A stretch of DNA of 64,000 bases, taken from Akkermansia sp. Lineage in GTDB: Bacteria; Verrucomicrobiota; Verrucomicrobiia; Verrucomicrobiales; Akkermansiaceae. Every line of letters begins with the position of its first letter. The stretch's first letter is position 1. A model generated the notes under the pieces. That model ran no database searches, was not told the DNA's origin, and saw only the letters and a program-made list of their open reading frames with translations. Of the stretch, positions 8,409 through 17,648 are shown in pieces. Position numbers and translations under genes: made by a program. The stretch is taken from assembly GCA_017555025.1 (NCBI GenBank), contig JAFZHC010000018.1:1-64000 (forward strand). The letters are read 5' to 3'.

Positions 8409-9452
8409 TTATTGTTGAGGGCTTCCGTGTTGAATGATATCACGTAGAGCTTGCGAATAACTTTCTCGCCGGTCGGGGGAGATGTCGTAGCCGAGGTAAC
8501 AACGCTTGCGCAGTTCATCGTAAGATTCATTTGGTTGGCTCATCAACGCACCGTATGTGAAGAGGATGCGTGAGATGGAACCGTTATGAATCGGTGCAAG
8601 GTCGTAGCGCCGGGGCATTTCGGGAGCCAGAGCCCGGAAGGTGGACATAATGCCGCTGGAGCAGTTATTGGCTGCGGTGTTGTAGGCGGCATGTTGTTGT
8701 TCTGCTTCCTGCTGCAGGTTGACAAAGTGCAGCAGCATGTCACGAGCACGCTCCGGTCGTATCTTCATGGGCATGAGCAGCAGATCTTCGTGGCGATAGT
8801 TTGTGCGCAGCCTGAAGATGTCTTCTTCTGTTCCGAAGATGTAAATGAGCCCGTAGCGCTTGTATAGGCCAGCAATCGAGTTTTGCGTCTCGCCCTCCGG
8901 CAGCCGAGTTTCGGCGGAGATGACTAGCCTTTTGCCATCGGCAAAGGTGAAGCTCATCATGGTATGGCAGATGGCCTCCATGCCGTCCCAGTGGCACTCA
9001 GCAAAGTCTACCCCGGTGATGGCATCGAGCCGGTAGGACTCGGTGCGCCAGAGCGGCTCGTAGTCATTCTCGCTGCGGTAGCGGAAATCTCGCAGGTTAT
9101 GAATGGTGAGGGAATTGCCCTCGATGGTGAACTGCGGGGCGCGTTCCCATGGGGTTTGCCATTTCTTCGGCTGAGGTCCCGGCAAGATTTGGAAGAGCGC
9201 GACAGAGAGCAGGAAAAGGCCCCAGAGAAGCGTTTCGTATGAGAGCCCGGTAAGTAACCGCGGCTTGCCTGTTCGGCGCACCAGCAGCAGTCCTGCGCCC
9301 ACAACGAGCAGGGGTAACAGGCATATCGGCTGGTACAGGTACAGGCCGACGCTCCATACGAGGCCGAGTGCCAGTAGAAGACGTCGCAACCACCGCCCGA
9401 GGGTGGTGGTTGCCGGATAAACTATTTTGGTGATGCGGGAGAAAGCTTGCAT
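8409..9452 (-). CDS. DUF4105 (Lnb N-terminal periplasmic-like) membrane protein
   Basis: A 347-residue protein with three hydrophobic helices within the first 110 residues and a large soluble region after them. The soluble part (about 125-290) resembles the DUF4105/Lnb N-terminal domain: NLRDFRYRSENDYEPLWRTE, a DGMEAICHTMMSFTFADGKRL stretch, and the AANNCSSGIMS motif whose Asn-Cys is the likely catalytic cysteine of this papain-like fold. In the family such domains face the periplasm; the activity is not established here. It is the last gene of the Bat operon; its ATG (9452) touches the end of batD/E. Its position suggests a cell-envelope role together with the Bat proteins. Confidence 0.75.
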   Translation of the reverse strand: MQAFSRITKIVYPATTTLGRWLRRLLLALGLVWSVGLYLYQPICLLPLLVVGAGLLLVRRTGKPRLLTGLSYETLLWGLFLLSVALFQILPGPQPKKWQTPWERAPQFTIEGNSLTIHNLRDFRYRSENDYEPLWRTESYRLDAITGVDFAECHWDGMEAICHTMMSFTFADGKRLVISAETRLPEGETQNSIAGLYKRYGLIYIFGTEEDIFRLRTNYRHEDLLLMPMKIRPERARDMLLHFVNLQQEAEQQHAAYNTAANNCSSGIMSTFRALAPEMPRRYDLAPIHNGSISRILFTYGALMSQPNESYDELRKRCYLGYDISPDRRESYSQALRDIIQHGSPQQ

Positions 9453-11887
9453 TAATAGAAGCTGATGGAGATGGGTTGACGAGAGGCGGTGGATTCGGCC
9501 AGCGCACTAACATCTTCAGTCGGAACCCAGCCACGAATGCCGGTGAAGGTTTCCACATAGCTGTGGCTGCCTCGTACAGCCAGCAAGTGCACGGGTGTGG
9601 AGGGGGTGAGTTCCATAACCGAGGGGGCATCGGCTGTTGCGGCGGTACGGGCTGTAGTTGCCTTGGTAACATAGGCCAAATCACCGGGAGGGAGCGACTT
9701 CATGTCGGCAACATCGCGTGTGCCGTAGTACAACCAGTCAGCTGCGCAAAGTAAGCTCAGCAGCGCGGCCAGAGCGGTGATGGCCTGCAGCCAGCCTTTC
9801 TTCAGCCCTCTCTTGAGTGTGAGTAGTGCCATGCAGAACAGCAGGAGTGCGCTGCAAATCACGCTGGCTATCCACAGTCTGCGGCCATCCAGCAGGGTAA
9901 AGATTTCGTCGGCTGTGCTTCTGTGGGGCAGCACGGCACCTTCTCGTCGCTGAATAAAGCCGAGGTTGGCTTCGGCCTCTGCAAGAGAAGGATTGTTGTA
10001 CAGCGCTCGTGCATAGTAGAGGGCTGCCATACCGGGATTGCCCAGGCGGTAATAGCAGTTGCCGATATTGTACAGCAGCTCGGCACTATTGCGAGCGGGA
10101 GCACCCGTCTGCTGCTCCTTCTGAAGCAGCTCTAAGGCTTTGCTGTACTGGCCTGCTGTGTATGCCTGCTCGGCATCATCTCCGGCAGCCTGTGCCGAGG
10201 GCAGCAGGCAGAGCAGCATGACCAGAATGGTAGCTGTGTGAGCCAGAGCCTTACGCACGGCTCGCAGCATACGCTGTTTCTCATGATTTGTAACCTGAGG
10301 AGCAGCATCGGGAGTGAAAGCCTCGCTGTCGCGGCGCTTCAGGATATCGAGTACACTTTCGTCTCGCGCCGTCTGCGGAATGTGACTTTCGATGAAAGCA
10401 CCCATGTTTTTGAGGAAGCTGAGAGCATCGGGGGCTGCGGCGATGGCGGTCAGCTCTTTCTCACGGGCACGGGTACCGGCACCTGCTGCAATGCGACGCA
10501 GCAGCGCTCGTATGGCCAGCCAGGCAAAGACGGCCAATCCGGGCAGGTAGAGCAGGTACCAGAGCTGCCGGGGCAGTTTAAGCTCAGCTCCGTTGCCGCC
10601 GGCTGCGGCATTGGGCAGGAAGTGGTAAATATCCGTCAGCTCTGCCACCGGTACGGTGCCGGCAGGCGGAGGTTCGGCGGCCGGGGCGGTAACAAGTCCG
10701 CTACCCGCTGCATCAGTCTCTCTCCACTCCAGCGGTATGGGGGCGCTGGCCGCTGTTTTGTAGGCAATTTCTTCCGGGTCGAAATAGCTGAAACCAAAGG
10801 AAGGCAGGCCGCCGACTTCTGCAGTCGGGCGCAGCAGTTGCGAGAATACCATGCCCACAGTCTCGCCATTGGCCCCCAAAATGGGTTTGCGAGTGGCCGG
10901 TACTAGGCGCCAGTTCAGTTCATCCTCCGGCTTGGGGCAGGCGAGCTGCTCCAGATTACCGGTGCCGCGTACGGTGATTTCCACCTCCACGGCTTCGTTC
11001 ATGGCAAGGCTTTTGGCATTGGTCGAGGCTGAAATGCTGTATTGCCCCACCGTGTCAGCAAAGTCGGCCGGTGCACCCGGGGGCAGGGGGAGCGCACTTA
11101 CCTCGAGCGGGGGCAGGGGGAGCTCCTGTTGAGCCACCGAGAAGAAGCCGCGCTGCTGTACCATAACGATTTTTCCCACAATGTCGCTCTTACCCTCGCG
11201 GAACGGGGTGAAGCTGCCGTTAAAATCGGCTGTGCGCCAGGTCTGCCCCTTGGCGTATGCCTGAGGCTCCGGTATGTAATTGCCGTGCAGTTGACCGGCT
11301 ATACCTTCCAGCGCCGGGCGGAAATTACCGACTTTCACGCCTACGGAACTCATCTGCGGCGGGTAGGGGGTGTTACAGTCGCCGGGCATGAAAATCTTAA
11401 CGCTGGTCTGTACCGGCTGGTGTACATAGCCGTCTGTCACATTGGTGTACCACAGAGCGCCGTAGCTTACCGGCGAGGAAAACCATTTGATGTCGCTGGT
11501 GGGTCTGACAACAAGCGGGGGGATGTTGACGCTGACCTTGCGCCCTGAGTTGTACTCGACCTCGATGGGCTGAGGGGCAATCTGCCCCGCGCGGTCTGCC
11601 TTGAAGGCAATGGGCTGCACTTCTACCATCTTTCGGTCAGGGTCGAGCGGGTTCGCCCCGGCTTTGGGTTGCTGTACGTTGACCGTAGCATCCTGTACCT
11701 GGGGCTGTTTCTTGACGAGGAAGATATCCTGCTGCTGTTGGACGTCTTCCTGGGTTTCGATGAGGTACAGAATAACCTGTTCACCCGGTACTGCTACGCC
11801 GGTGGACCATACCGGCACAATCTCAGCCTGTGCCAGACCGGCTGTAGCGGTGATGGTGGTGCAAATTGCTGTGATGGAAGATCTCAT
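9452..11887 (-). CDS. batD: BatD-BatE fusion (oxygen-tolerance protein + TPR + SH3-like)
   Basis: One 811-residue polypeptide combines two proteins that are usually separate. Residues 1-21 are a signal peptide (ending GLAQA). Residues about 22-440 are BatD-like beta-rich repeats with the motif VEVEITVRGTGNLEQLACP, and a membrane helix LWYLLYLPGLAVFAWLAI follows near 450. After a linker, residues 550-575 form a second hydrophobic segment ending LLPSAQA like a buried signal peptide, then TPR units (YSKALELLQKE; LLYNIGNCYYRLGNPGMAALYYARALYNNP), two more membrane helices and a C-terminal SH3-like domain (MELTPSTPVHLLAVRGSHSYVETFTGIRGWV), which is the BatE arrangement. The protein probably sits in the inner membrane with VWA proteins BatA/BatB. 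No stop or frameshift separates the halves. Confidence 0.82.
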   Translation of the reverse strand: MRSSITAICTTITATAGLAQAEIVPVWSTGVAVPGEQVILYLIETQEDVQQQQDIFLVKKQPQVQDATVNVQQPKAGANPLDPDRKMVEVQPIAFKADRAGQIAPQPIEVEYNSGRKVSVNIPPLVVRPTSDIKWFSSPVSYGALWYTNVTDGYVHQPVQTSVKIFMPGDCNTPYPPQMSSVGVKVGNFRPALEGIAGQLHGNYIPEPQAYAKGQTWRTADFNGSFTPFREGKSDIVGKIVMVQQRGFFSVAQQELPLPPLEVSALPLPPGAPADFADTVGQYSISASTNAKSLAMNEAVEVEITVRGTGNLEQLACPKPEDELNWRLVPATRKPILGANGETVGMVFSQLLRPTAEVGGLPSFGFSYFDPEEIAYKTAASAPIPLEWRETDAAGSGLVTAPAAEPPPAGTVPVAELTDIYHFLPNAAAGGNGAELKLPRQLWYLLYLPGLAVFAWLAIRALLRRIAAGAGTRAREKELTAIAAAPDALSFLKNMGAFIESHIPQTARDESVLDILKRRDSEAFTPDAAPQVTNHEKQRMLRAVRKALAHTATILVMLLCLLPSAQAAGDDAEQAYTAGQYSKALELLQKEQQTGAPARNSAELLYNIGNCYYRLGNPGMAALYYARALYNNPSLAEAEANLGFIQRREGAVLPHRSTADEIFTLLDGRRLWIASVICSALLLFCMALLTLKRGLKKGWLQAITALAALLSLLCAADWLYYGTRDVADMKSLPPGDLAYVTKATTARTAATADAPSVMELTPSTPVHLLAVRGSHSYVETFTGIRGWVPTEDVSALAESTASRQPISISFY

Positions 11888-11898
11888 ATCTGAAAAGT

Positions 11899-13827
11899 TT
11901 AATAGTCTTTAGCGGGAGGTGTGGCCGGGCGCTGCTGAGGAATGGGGGAGCCCTTTTCTTCGTCCAGATGCATCTTCAGAATGCTGGCCGCGCGCTGTTG
12001 TGTTTTTTCTTTTTCGGTGGGGGCTGCAGGCTGAGGCCGCTGGTCGCTTTGCTTTTGCCGGTCATCCTGCTGTTGCCGGTCATCCTGCTTTTGCTGGTCA
12101 TCCTGCTGTTGCTGGTCATCCTGCTGTTGCTGGTCGTCCTGCTTTTGCTGGTCATCCTGCTTTTGCTGGTCATCCTGCTGTTGCTGGTCGTCCTGCTTTT
12201 GCTGGTCATCCTGCTTTTGCTGGTCGTCCTGCTTCTGCTGGTCATCCTGCTTTTGCTGGTCATCCTGCTTCTGCTGGTCGTCCTGCTGTTGCTGGTCATC
12301 CTGCTTCTGCTGGTTATCTTGCTGCTGTTGTTTCAGTCTTTCAATTTCCTCCTCCAGTTTTTTGATGAGGGTGTTGATTTTATCGATATTTTTACGGGAA
12401 GGCTCGAAATTGGGAACTGCTTTCAAAGCATCCTGAAAGGGCGTGAGGTCTTTTTTGAGTTCATCTACAATTTTCTGCAAGTCATTCGGCCCGGGTTGAC
12501 CGGTTGCAGTAGGAGCCGGTTCGAGCTCCTCTTCTTCATCGGCGTCTGTTGCAGGGGCGGGCTGTTCAGTCGGCACTTGGTAAAGCGAGCGCAGCTTGTC
12601 GAAGGTGGCAACGCTGCTGATATTGCCAATGGCGTGTAAGGCCGCTGCCTGCATGGCTGTATCATCATCCAGCAGCGCTTGTGACAGCTCTTCCCTTGCT
12701 TTGTCGAGCTGCCCTTCCGCCTTGAGGGATATTCCCTTTGAATAAGCCTGAGCACTTTCCTCTGAGGCGCCCTGTGCCGGCAGTGCGCTTAACATCAGAC
12801 TCAAGAAAAGCAGTACCGCCGTAGCGCGAGCCGGTTTTTTCCATTCCGTACCCAGCACGATAGCGGCCAGTAGCAAAATGAGCGAGGGGATGGCAAACCA
12901 TCGATAAAGATCATTGGGAACTTTCGAGGCCGAAAAAATCTCCTCATGTCGGTCGAGTTTGTTGACGGCTTCGCGGGCGAACGCTGCTAGGTCGGTACCG
13001 GAGCTCATGGTGAAGAAGTCACCACCGGTGGCGCGGGCAAACTCCTGCAGTCGTGCAATATTGAGCTTACTGATAACATGCTTGCCATCGGCATCTTGCC
13101 ACAGTCCGTTTTCGCCGTGTTCATCGGGAATGGCTCCACCGGCCGCCGTGCCTATGCCTACTGTAATAACCAGCAGGTTTTGACTGCGTGCTTTTTTTGC
13201 CAGTTCTGCCGAGGTGTCAACCGTATCTTCACCATCGCTGAGAATGACCAGCGCATTGGTACCTTCAGGGGCTGAGCGTTCAAAGTCTTGCATGGCTCTG
13301 TTGAGCACCAGTCCGAAGTTGGTGCCGCCTGTGCCTACCCAGCTGCGGTTAATGTTGTAAAGTGTTTCGCGCAGGGCTGTGTGGTCGTAGGTCAGGGGTA
13401 CAACCAAATCAGCCTCGCCGGAAAAGACCATCAGGCCGATTTTATCCGTAGGCAGCGCATTGATGAGCTCGTAGGCTGCGGAGCGAGCCTCTTCCAAACG
13501 CGAGGGGGTGACGTCCGTCGTTTCCATAGAGCGTGAGACGTCGAGTGCAATGATGAGATTGCGCCCGCTGCTGGTGGCACCGATTTCGGAGTAGCCATTG
13601 ATGGGGCGAGCTGCCGCAATAATAGCGAAGACGAAGGCCGCCAGCCCGAGAATAGCCGGCAACAGGGTGCGCCGGAATGGTTGCTGCCGCACAAGGGTAG
13701 CGCGGTGAGCCGGGGCTACCAGCAATTGCCAGTTTTGCCGTGCACGGCGGTGCATCAGTACTGCGACCGGAGCCAGCAGTAGGGGCAATGCCAGAGCAAT
13801 CAGAACGTAAGGATAGAGAAAACTCAT
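11899..13827 (-). CDS. batB: BatB-BatC-like VWA protein with a Gln/Asp/Lys hexapeptide tail
   Basis: The 642-residue protein has two N-terminal helices (residues 5-25 and 55-75), a von Willebrand A domain with the metal site DVSRS (96-100) and a conserved DGED loop, and a C-terminal helix near 320. This is BatB. A second hydrophobic segment ending ALPAQG is followed by a TPR-like region, as in BatC, so the two are fused. From about residue 515 the chain is a run of some 16 QDDQQK/QDDQQQ hexapeptides, then a Pro/Glu-rich end with a DEEKGSPIPQQRP motif. The start was placed at MSFLYPYVL because the upstream part of the frame overlaps batA; an AAAGGAG lies about 14 bases upstream. Confidence 0.82.
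   Translation of the reverse strand: MSFLYPYVLIALALPLLLAPVAVLMHRRARQNWQLLVAPAHRATLVRQQPFRRTLLPAILGLAAFVFAIIAAARPINGYSEIGATSSGRNLIIALDVSRSMETTDVTPSRLEEARSAAYELINALPTDKIGLMVFSGEADLVVPLTYDHTALRETLYNINRSWVGTGGTNFGLVLNRAMQDFERSAPEGTNALVILSDGEDTVDTSAELAKKARSQNLLVITVGIGTAAGGAIPDEHGENGLWQDADGKHVISKLNIARLQEFARATGGDFFTMSSGTDLAAFAREAVNKLDRHEEIFSASKVPNDLYRWFAIPSLILLLAAIVLGTEWKKPARATAVLLFLSLMLSALPAQGASEESAQAYSKGISLKAEGQLDKAREELSQALLDDDTAMQAAALHAIGNISSVATFDKLRSLYQVPTEQPAPATDADEEEELEPAPTATGQPGPNDLQKIVDELKKDLTPFQDALKAVPNFEPSRKNIDKINTLIKKLEEEIERLKQQQQDNQQKQDDQQQQDDQQKQDDQQKQDDQQKQDDQQKQDDQQKQDDQQQQDDQQKQDDQQKQDDQQQQDDQQQQDDQQKQDDRQQQDDRQKQSDQRPQPAAPTEKEKTQQRAASILKMHLDEEKGSPIPQQRPATPPAKDY
12040..12325 (-). repeat. 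18-bp tandem repeat (minisatellite) inside batB
   Basis: About 16 copies of an 18-bp unit encode Q-D-D-Q-Q-[KQ]. On the plus strand it reads as repeated CTG/CTT-TTG-CTG-GTC-ATC/GTC-CTG words. Copies differ mainly at the third codon position, and a few carry Asp-Arg or Ser-Asp variants at the ends. Confidence 0.9.
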
Positions 13828-13850
13828 GTTAAGTACACTAGCTCCTTTCT

Positions 13851-14945
13851 TTATGGTGCGGGGCGGGGGCGGGTATAATTCAGCAGGCAACCCAGAGCCA
13901 GCAGAATGCAGGCCAGCCCCAGCGGCCAGGGGAACAATTCATCGTAACTTTGCAGCGTGCGGCGCTTAATATCGGTCTTTTCCAACTGATCAATGCTGGA
14001 GAACGCTTTCAGTAGCCCGGCGCCTGAACTTGCCCGGTAAAAGCGCCCGCCGGTAATCTGGGCGATTTCCTTGAGGGTGGCTTCGTCGAAGGTGTCGATT
14101 TTGGCGGTATAGCGCGAGAGCCGTTCGTCCCGACCGATTGCAATAGTGAAAATTTTGATGCCGAGTGCAGCGGCTTGTTTGGCGGCCTCGACCGGCGTGA
14201 TGGAGCCGCTGTTGTTCACGCCGTCTGTCACCAGAATGATGACCTTGGATTTTGTTTCCTGACGTTCGTTAAGGCGGGTAGCTGCCGAGGCTATGGCTGA
14301 GCCGATGGCGGTGCCGTCCTGCTCAATGTAACCGGGGCGGGCGGCTTGCCCGAAACTGCCGGGATGTGCCAGATAGAACTGATCAATAACGTAGCGTACG
14401 ATGCCGTGGTCGAGGGTAAGAGGGCTGCACAGCTTGGCCTTGCCGGCAAAGGCCACGAGGCCGATGCGGTCATTGGGGCGGCCGCTGATGAACTCCTTGA
14501 GCACATGTTGAGCCGCCGTCAGGCGATCGACTGCGGTCTGGCGCAGACGGTTGCGATTATCTCTTACTTTAAAGACCATATCACGCTCAGCCATCGAGCC
14601 GGAAAGGTCGCAGGCCAGCATGATGTCAATACCGCTTACTTTCTGTTCTTCGTAGGTATTGCGCCATTGAGGACGAGCTAGTGCCACGATGAGGGCCGCC
14701 GCGGCCAGACTGAGGAAAACCGGACCCAGCCGCCCGGCCAGCGTGGCGGGGCGGCGCAGATGTGCCGCCACAAAGCTTAATGTGGGGTGCAGAATGCCGG
14801 TGGCTGTGCCGGAACGGCGGCGCAACAGCAGGAGTGCCGGCAGTAACAGCAGTAGCCACAGCCAACCCGGCTCGCCGAAGATGAACTCCTGAGTCGAATC
14901 CGTGGCTGCAAGTTCTGCAGTTTGCTGAGTGGTGGCTGTATCCAT
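13851..14945 (-). CDS. batA: BatA-like VWA domain protein
   Basis: A 364-residue inner-membrane protein: helices at 27-42 and 75-92, a VWA domain from about 105 with the MIDAS motif DLSGS (113-117), a Thr in DGTAIGSAI and Asp in TDGVNNSGS, and a C-terminal helix LGLACILLALGCLLNYTR. In Bacteroides the Bat proteins are linked to aerotolerance; more generally MoxR-VWA systems act as chaperones for membrane or extracytoplasmic complexes. The gene overlaps the preceding one by a single base (TAATG), which suggests translational coupling. It keeps the BatA-BatB order of the classical operon. Confidence 0.87.
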   Translation of the reverse strand: MDTATTQQTAELAATDSTQEFIFGEPGWLWLLLLLPALLLLRRRSGTATGILHPTLSFVAAHLRRPATLAGRLGPVFLSLAAAALIVALARPQWRNTYEEQKVSGIDIMLACDLSGSMAERDMVFKVRDNRNRLRQTAVDRLTAAQHVLKEFISGRPNDRIGLVAFAGKAKLCSPLTLDHGIVRYVIDQFYLAHPGSFGQAARPGYIEQDGTAIGSAIASAATRLNERQETKSKVIILVTDGVNNSGSITPVEAAKQAAALGIKIFTIAIGRDERLSRYTAKIDTFDEATLKEIAQITGGRFYRASSGAGLLKAFSSIDQLEKTDIKRRTLQSYDELFPWPLGLACILLALGCLLNYTRPRPAP

Positions 14946-15508
14946 TATGATAATTTCTTCACTTTCTCGACAGCGGCTGCAGCTGCTGCCTCCTGAGCCT
15001 GAGCTCGGGTTATGTTGCTGATGACACCGCGAGCCTCCTCAATCAGTACGCGTGCCTTTTGCGGGTCTTGCTCTGCGGTGCCGGCATATTTCAAATCGGC
15101 CAGGCGCTCGAGCAGATAGCGCGTCTCATACTGGCAAGAGGTGGGTACCGTGGAAAGAGCGTCCATGCGGCGGCTGAATTCTTCGTGAGTCTCGAAGAGT
15201 GCCGGGTCCTGCACCTGGCCGGTCAGGAAGGTGCGCAGCACCATGGAGAGGCGCAGACTGCACTCACGCAGCGGCGGCAGCTCAGCAGCCAGTTCATCAA
15301 GGCTGCGGAAAGCGAGCTCCTGCGGTGAGGGGGGCGGGGGCAGGGGGCGCTTGCGGTGGCGCATGACCAGCCACAGAATCAGCAAAGCCAGCAGTATACC
15401 GGCGCCAAGGCACCAGATGACGGGCTCCCAGAAATTCTGCACGATGAAGTTATCCGGCGGTAAGTCCTGTTCCAGTTCCGGTATGGCGTTGATGATATCT
15501 TCGTTCAT
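14945..15508 (-). CDS. DUF4381-like single-helix protein of the Bat operon
   Basis: A 187-residue protein with one membrane helix (about 26-48, PVIWCLGAGILLALLILWLVM), a Pro-rich linker (PLPPPPSPQ) and a soluble helical region with LRLSMVLRTFL and CQYETRYLLERLADLKYAG. This architecture and position between DUF58 and BatA is that of DUF4381 proteins in Bat operons. Role unknown; presumably it links the soluble MoxR/DUF58 pair to the membrane VWA proteins. Confidence 0.75.
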   Translation of the reverse strand: MNEDIINAIPELEQDLPPDNFIVQNFWEPVIWCLGAGILLALLILWLVMRHRKRPLPPPPSPQELAFRSLDELAAELPPLRECSLRLSMVLRTFLTGQVQDPALFETHEEFSRRMDALSTVPTSCQYETRYLLERLADLKYAGTAEQDPQKARVLIEEARGVISNITRAQAQEAAAAAAVEKVKKLS

Positions 15509-15522
15509 GGCAGGGGGGGGGC

Positions 15523-16413
15523 TTAGCGGGCAAAAAGCCTGCTGCGGCGGTTGAAAAGTTTGCGCAGGTCGGTTACGAAGTCCTGATTGGTGCGCAGGCT
15601 GAGCGCATCAATCCCCAGTTGGGTGAAGGTGCGATCCCACTCCACCATGTGAGCCATCATGGCCTTGCTGTGAGCCGCACGGAGGGCTGTGTCGGACGAG
15701 TTCACCTCGTACTGAATGCCGGTTTCGGGGTCTTCTGCATAAAAGCGCCCTGCTGCCGGTAGCTCCAGTTCGTATGGGTCGTTAATGCGCACCGGTATCA
15801 ACTCATGGCGGAAATTGAGTTTACCGATGGCCTTTTTATCGGCCTTCGTCAGGAAATCGCTCATCAGAAAGCACATGGCGCTCTTACGCTGTGTTCGCAG
15901 AATTTCGGCAGCCACTTCTTCCATGCTGTCATCGCCTCCACTCGCCGGGGCAGAAAGAATTTCGCGCACAATGCGCAGACATTGCTTCATACCTTTGGCC
16001 GGTGGCAGGTAAAAGTGAGGGTGACAACCAAAAAGGAGCAGTCCTATTTTGTCGCCATTCTGCACAGCGCTGTAGGCCAGCACGGCTGCCATGCGGGCGG
16101 CGTACTCCAACTTGCTGTCGGCAGAGGCACCGCCGGCGTAGCGCATGCTGGCGCTGGCATCTACCGCGAGCAACAATACCTGCTCGCGCTCTTCATGGAA
16201 TTTGCGGACGTAGGGAGTGCCGGTGCGAGCCGTCACCTTCCAGTCGATGAAGCGGGGTTCATCTCCCGGCAGGTACTCGCGGAAGTCATCAAAGTCGAGC
16301 CCCTGACCACGGAAGCTGGAGCGGTACTGCCCGGCAAAGGTGGCTGTGGCAATTTTGCGCGCCTGCATTTCGATGCGGCGCACTTGTTGCATGATTTCCT
16401 GAGTCTTATCCAT
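15523..16413 (-). CDS. DUF58 (VWA-like) protein
   Basis: A 296-residue cytoplasmic protein. The DUF58 signature FDDFREYLPGDEPRFIDWKVTART lies at residues 41-64 and is followed by a VWA-like fold with the metal-site motif DASAS (85-89) and MCFLMSDFL near 180. DUF58 proteins are constant partners of MoxR ATPases and BatA/BatB. The start MDKTQEIMQQ was chosen by family length; a longer frame reaches back into moxR and is less likely. The coding region begins 23 bases after the moxR stop. Confidence 0.88.
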   Translation of the reverse strand: MDKTQEIMQQVRRIEMQARKIATATFAGQYRSSFRGQGLDFDDFREYLPGDEPRFIDWKVTARTGTPYVRKFHEEREQVLLLAVDASASMRYAGGASADSKLEYAARMAAVLAYSAVQNGDKIGLLLFGCHPHFYLPPAKGMKQCLRIVREILSAPASGGDDSMEEVAAEILRTQRKSAMCFLMSDFLTKADKKAIGKLNFRHELIPVRINDPYELELPAAGRFYAEDPETGIQYEVNSSDTALRAAHSKAMMAHMVEWDRTFTQLGIDALSLRTNQDFVTDLRKLFNRRSRLFAR

Positions 16414-16435
16414 ACGTCCGGAAGAGTTAGGCTGT

Positions 16436-17419
16436 TTACGGTACCGGTACCTTGGAGAGGATGTGATCAATCACGTTGTCGCTCGTTACGTTGGCGGCCT
16501 CGGCCTCGTAGGAGAGCAGAATGCGGTGGCGCAGAATATCGTGTGCCAGGTCCTTTACGTCCTGCGGGGTTACATAGCCGCGCTGGCGGGTGAAGGCGAG
16601 TGCCTTGGTGGCCAGAGCAATGTTGATGGTTGCGCGGGGAGAGGCACCGGCTCGTACCAGACCTTCCAGACTGCGGTCCACCTTGCCGGGGGCGCGGGTG
16701 GCGCGTACCAAATCCACAATGTAGCGCTCCACAGCGGGGTCGATGAAAATCTTATCCATCAGCGCACGAGAGGCATCAATCTGTTCCACGGTCACGACAG
16801 GTTGTGTGGTGGGGGTGGCAGAGGTGCTGCTCATCATTTCGAGTACCTTGAGCTCTTCGTCGCGGCTGGGGTAGTCAACCAGTACCTTAAAGAGGAAGCG
16901 GTCGAGCTGAGCCTCGGGCAGCTGGTATGTACCCTCCTGCTCGATGGGGTTCTGCGTAGCGAGTACAAGGAAGGGATTGGGCAGGGCGTAGCTGGTCTCA
17001 CCCAGCGTTACCTGACGCTCCTGCATGGCCTCCAGCAAAGCACTCTGCACCTTAGCCGGAGCTCGGTTGATTTCGTCTGCCAGAATGAGATTGGAGAACA
17101 CCGGACCCTTCTTGGCGCTGAAGCGGCGCTCATCGGGATTGTAAATCATGGTACCCAGAAGGTCAGCCGGCAGCAGGTCAGGGGTGAACTGTATGCGCGA
17201 GAAGCCCGCGTGCATGGTGCCGGCAAGTGCCTTTACCGAGAGGGTCTTTGCCAGACCGGGTACACCCTCCAGCAGCACGTGCCCTTTGCAGAGCAGGCTC
17301 AGAATGAGGCGGTTCACCAGCTCCTGCTGGCCTACCACGACCTTGGCCATCTCCATCTTTACTGCGCTTACCCAGCCTGAGCTCTGCGCAATTTCTTCGT
17401 TGAATTGCTGTGTGTTCAT
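16436..17419 (-). CDS. MoxR family AAA+ ATPase
   Basis: First gene of the Bat operon. The 327-residue protein carries Walker A GVPGLAKT (52-59), Walker B LILADEINRA (111-120), the sensor segment LATQNPIEQEGTYQLPEAQLDRFLF and the C-terminal lid with RAGASPRATI, all diagnostic of MoxR. Family members act as ATP-driven chaperones that load cofactors or mature complexes together with VWA-domain partners, all of which follow in this operon. Its promoter is visible just upstream. Confidence 0.93.
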   Translation of the reverse strand: MNTQQFNEEIAQSSGWVSAVKMEMAKVVVGQQELVNRLILSLLCKGHVLLEGVPGLAKTLSVKALAGTMHAGFSRIQFTPDLLPADLLGTMIYNPDERRFSAKKGPVFSNLILADEINRAPAKVQSALLEAMQERQVTLGETSYALPNPFLVLATQNPIEQEGTYQLPEAQLDRFLFKVLVDYPSRDEELKVLEMMSSTSATPTTQPVVTVEQIDASRALMDKIFIDPAVERYIVDLVRATRAPGKVDRSLEGLVRAGASPRATINIALATKALAFTRQRGYVTPQDVKDLAHDILRHRILLSYEAEAANVTSDNVIDHILSKVPVP

Positions 17420-17434
17420 TGTTTGTTGCCCTTT

Positions 17435-17463
17435 ACTCTACCATGGCGCCTGCCGCCTTTCAA
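17435..17463 (-). promoter_or_regulatory. Promoter of the moxR-Bat operon
   Basis: On the minus strand TTGAAA (17463-17458), 17-base spacer, TAGAGT (17440-17435). The predicted start, about 17428, leaves a leader of only some nine bases before the moxR ATG (17419). Confidence 0.65.
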
Positions 17464-17584
17464 GCAAGTTCCATGTCTTGCAGCTCTATGACACAGCTTA
17501 CCCCCATCCTGTTCAATACCTTTCTTCTTCATTTCTCATTATAGACCAATTTTCAAGATTTTTCGCTAAAATTGCAAATTCGCC

Positions 17585-17612
17585 TTGACGTATGCATAAA
17601 ATTGTGTAAAAT
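17585..17612 (+). promoter_or_regulatory. Promoter of rpmB
   Basis: TTGACG (17585-17590), 16-base spacer, TAAAAT (17607-17612). The leader to the rpmB ATG is about 30 bases. It points away from the moxR promoter. Confidence 0.7.
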
Positions 17613-17648
17613 ACCGCTCCGCTAATCTTTTTAACCGTACAAAATCTT

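Noticed and set aside
12040..12325. Regularly spaced repeats that could be taken for a CRISPR array
   Set aside because: The 18-bp units are contiguous, without spacers, and encode QDDQQK in frame within batB.
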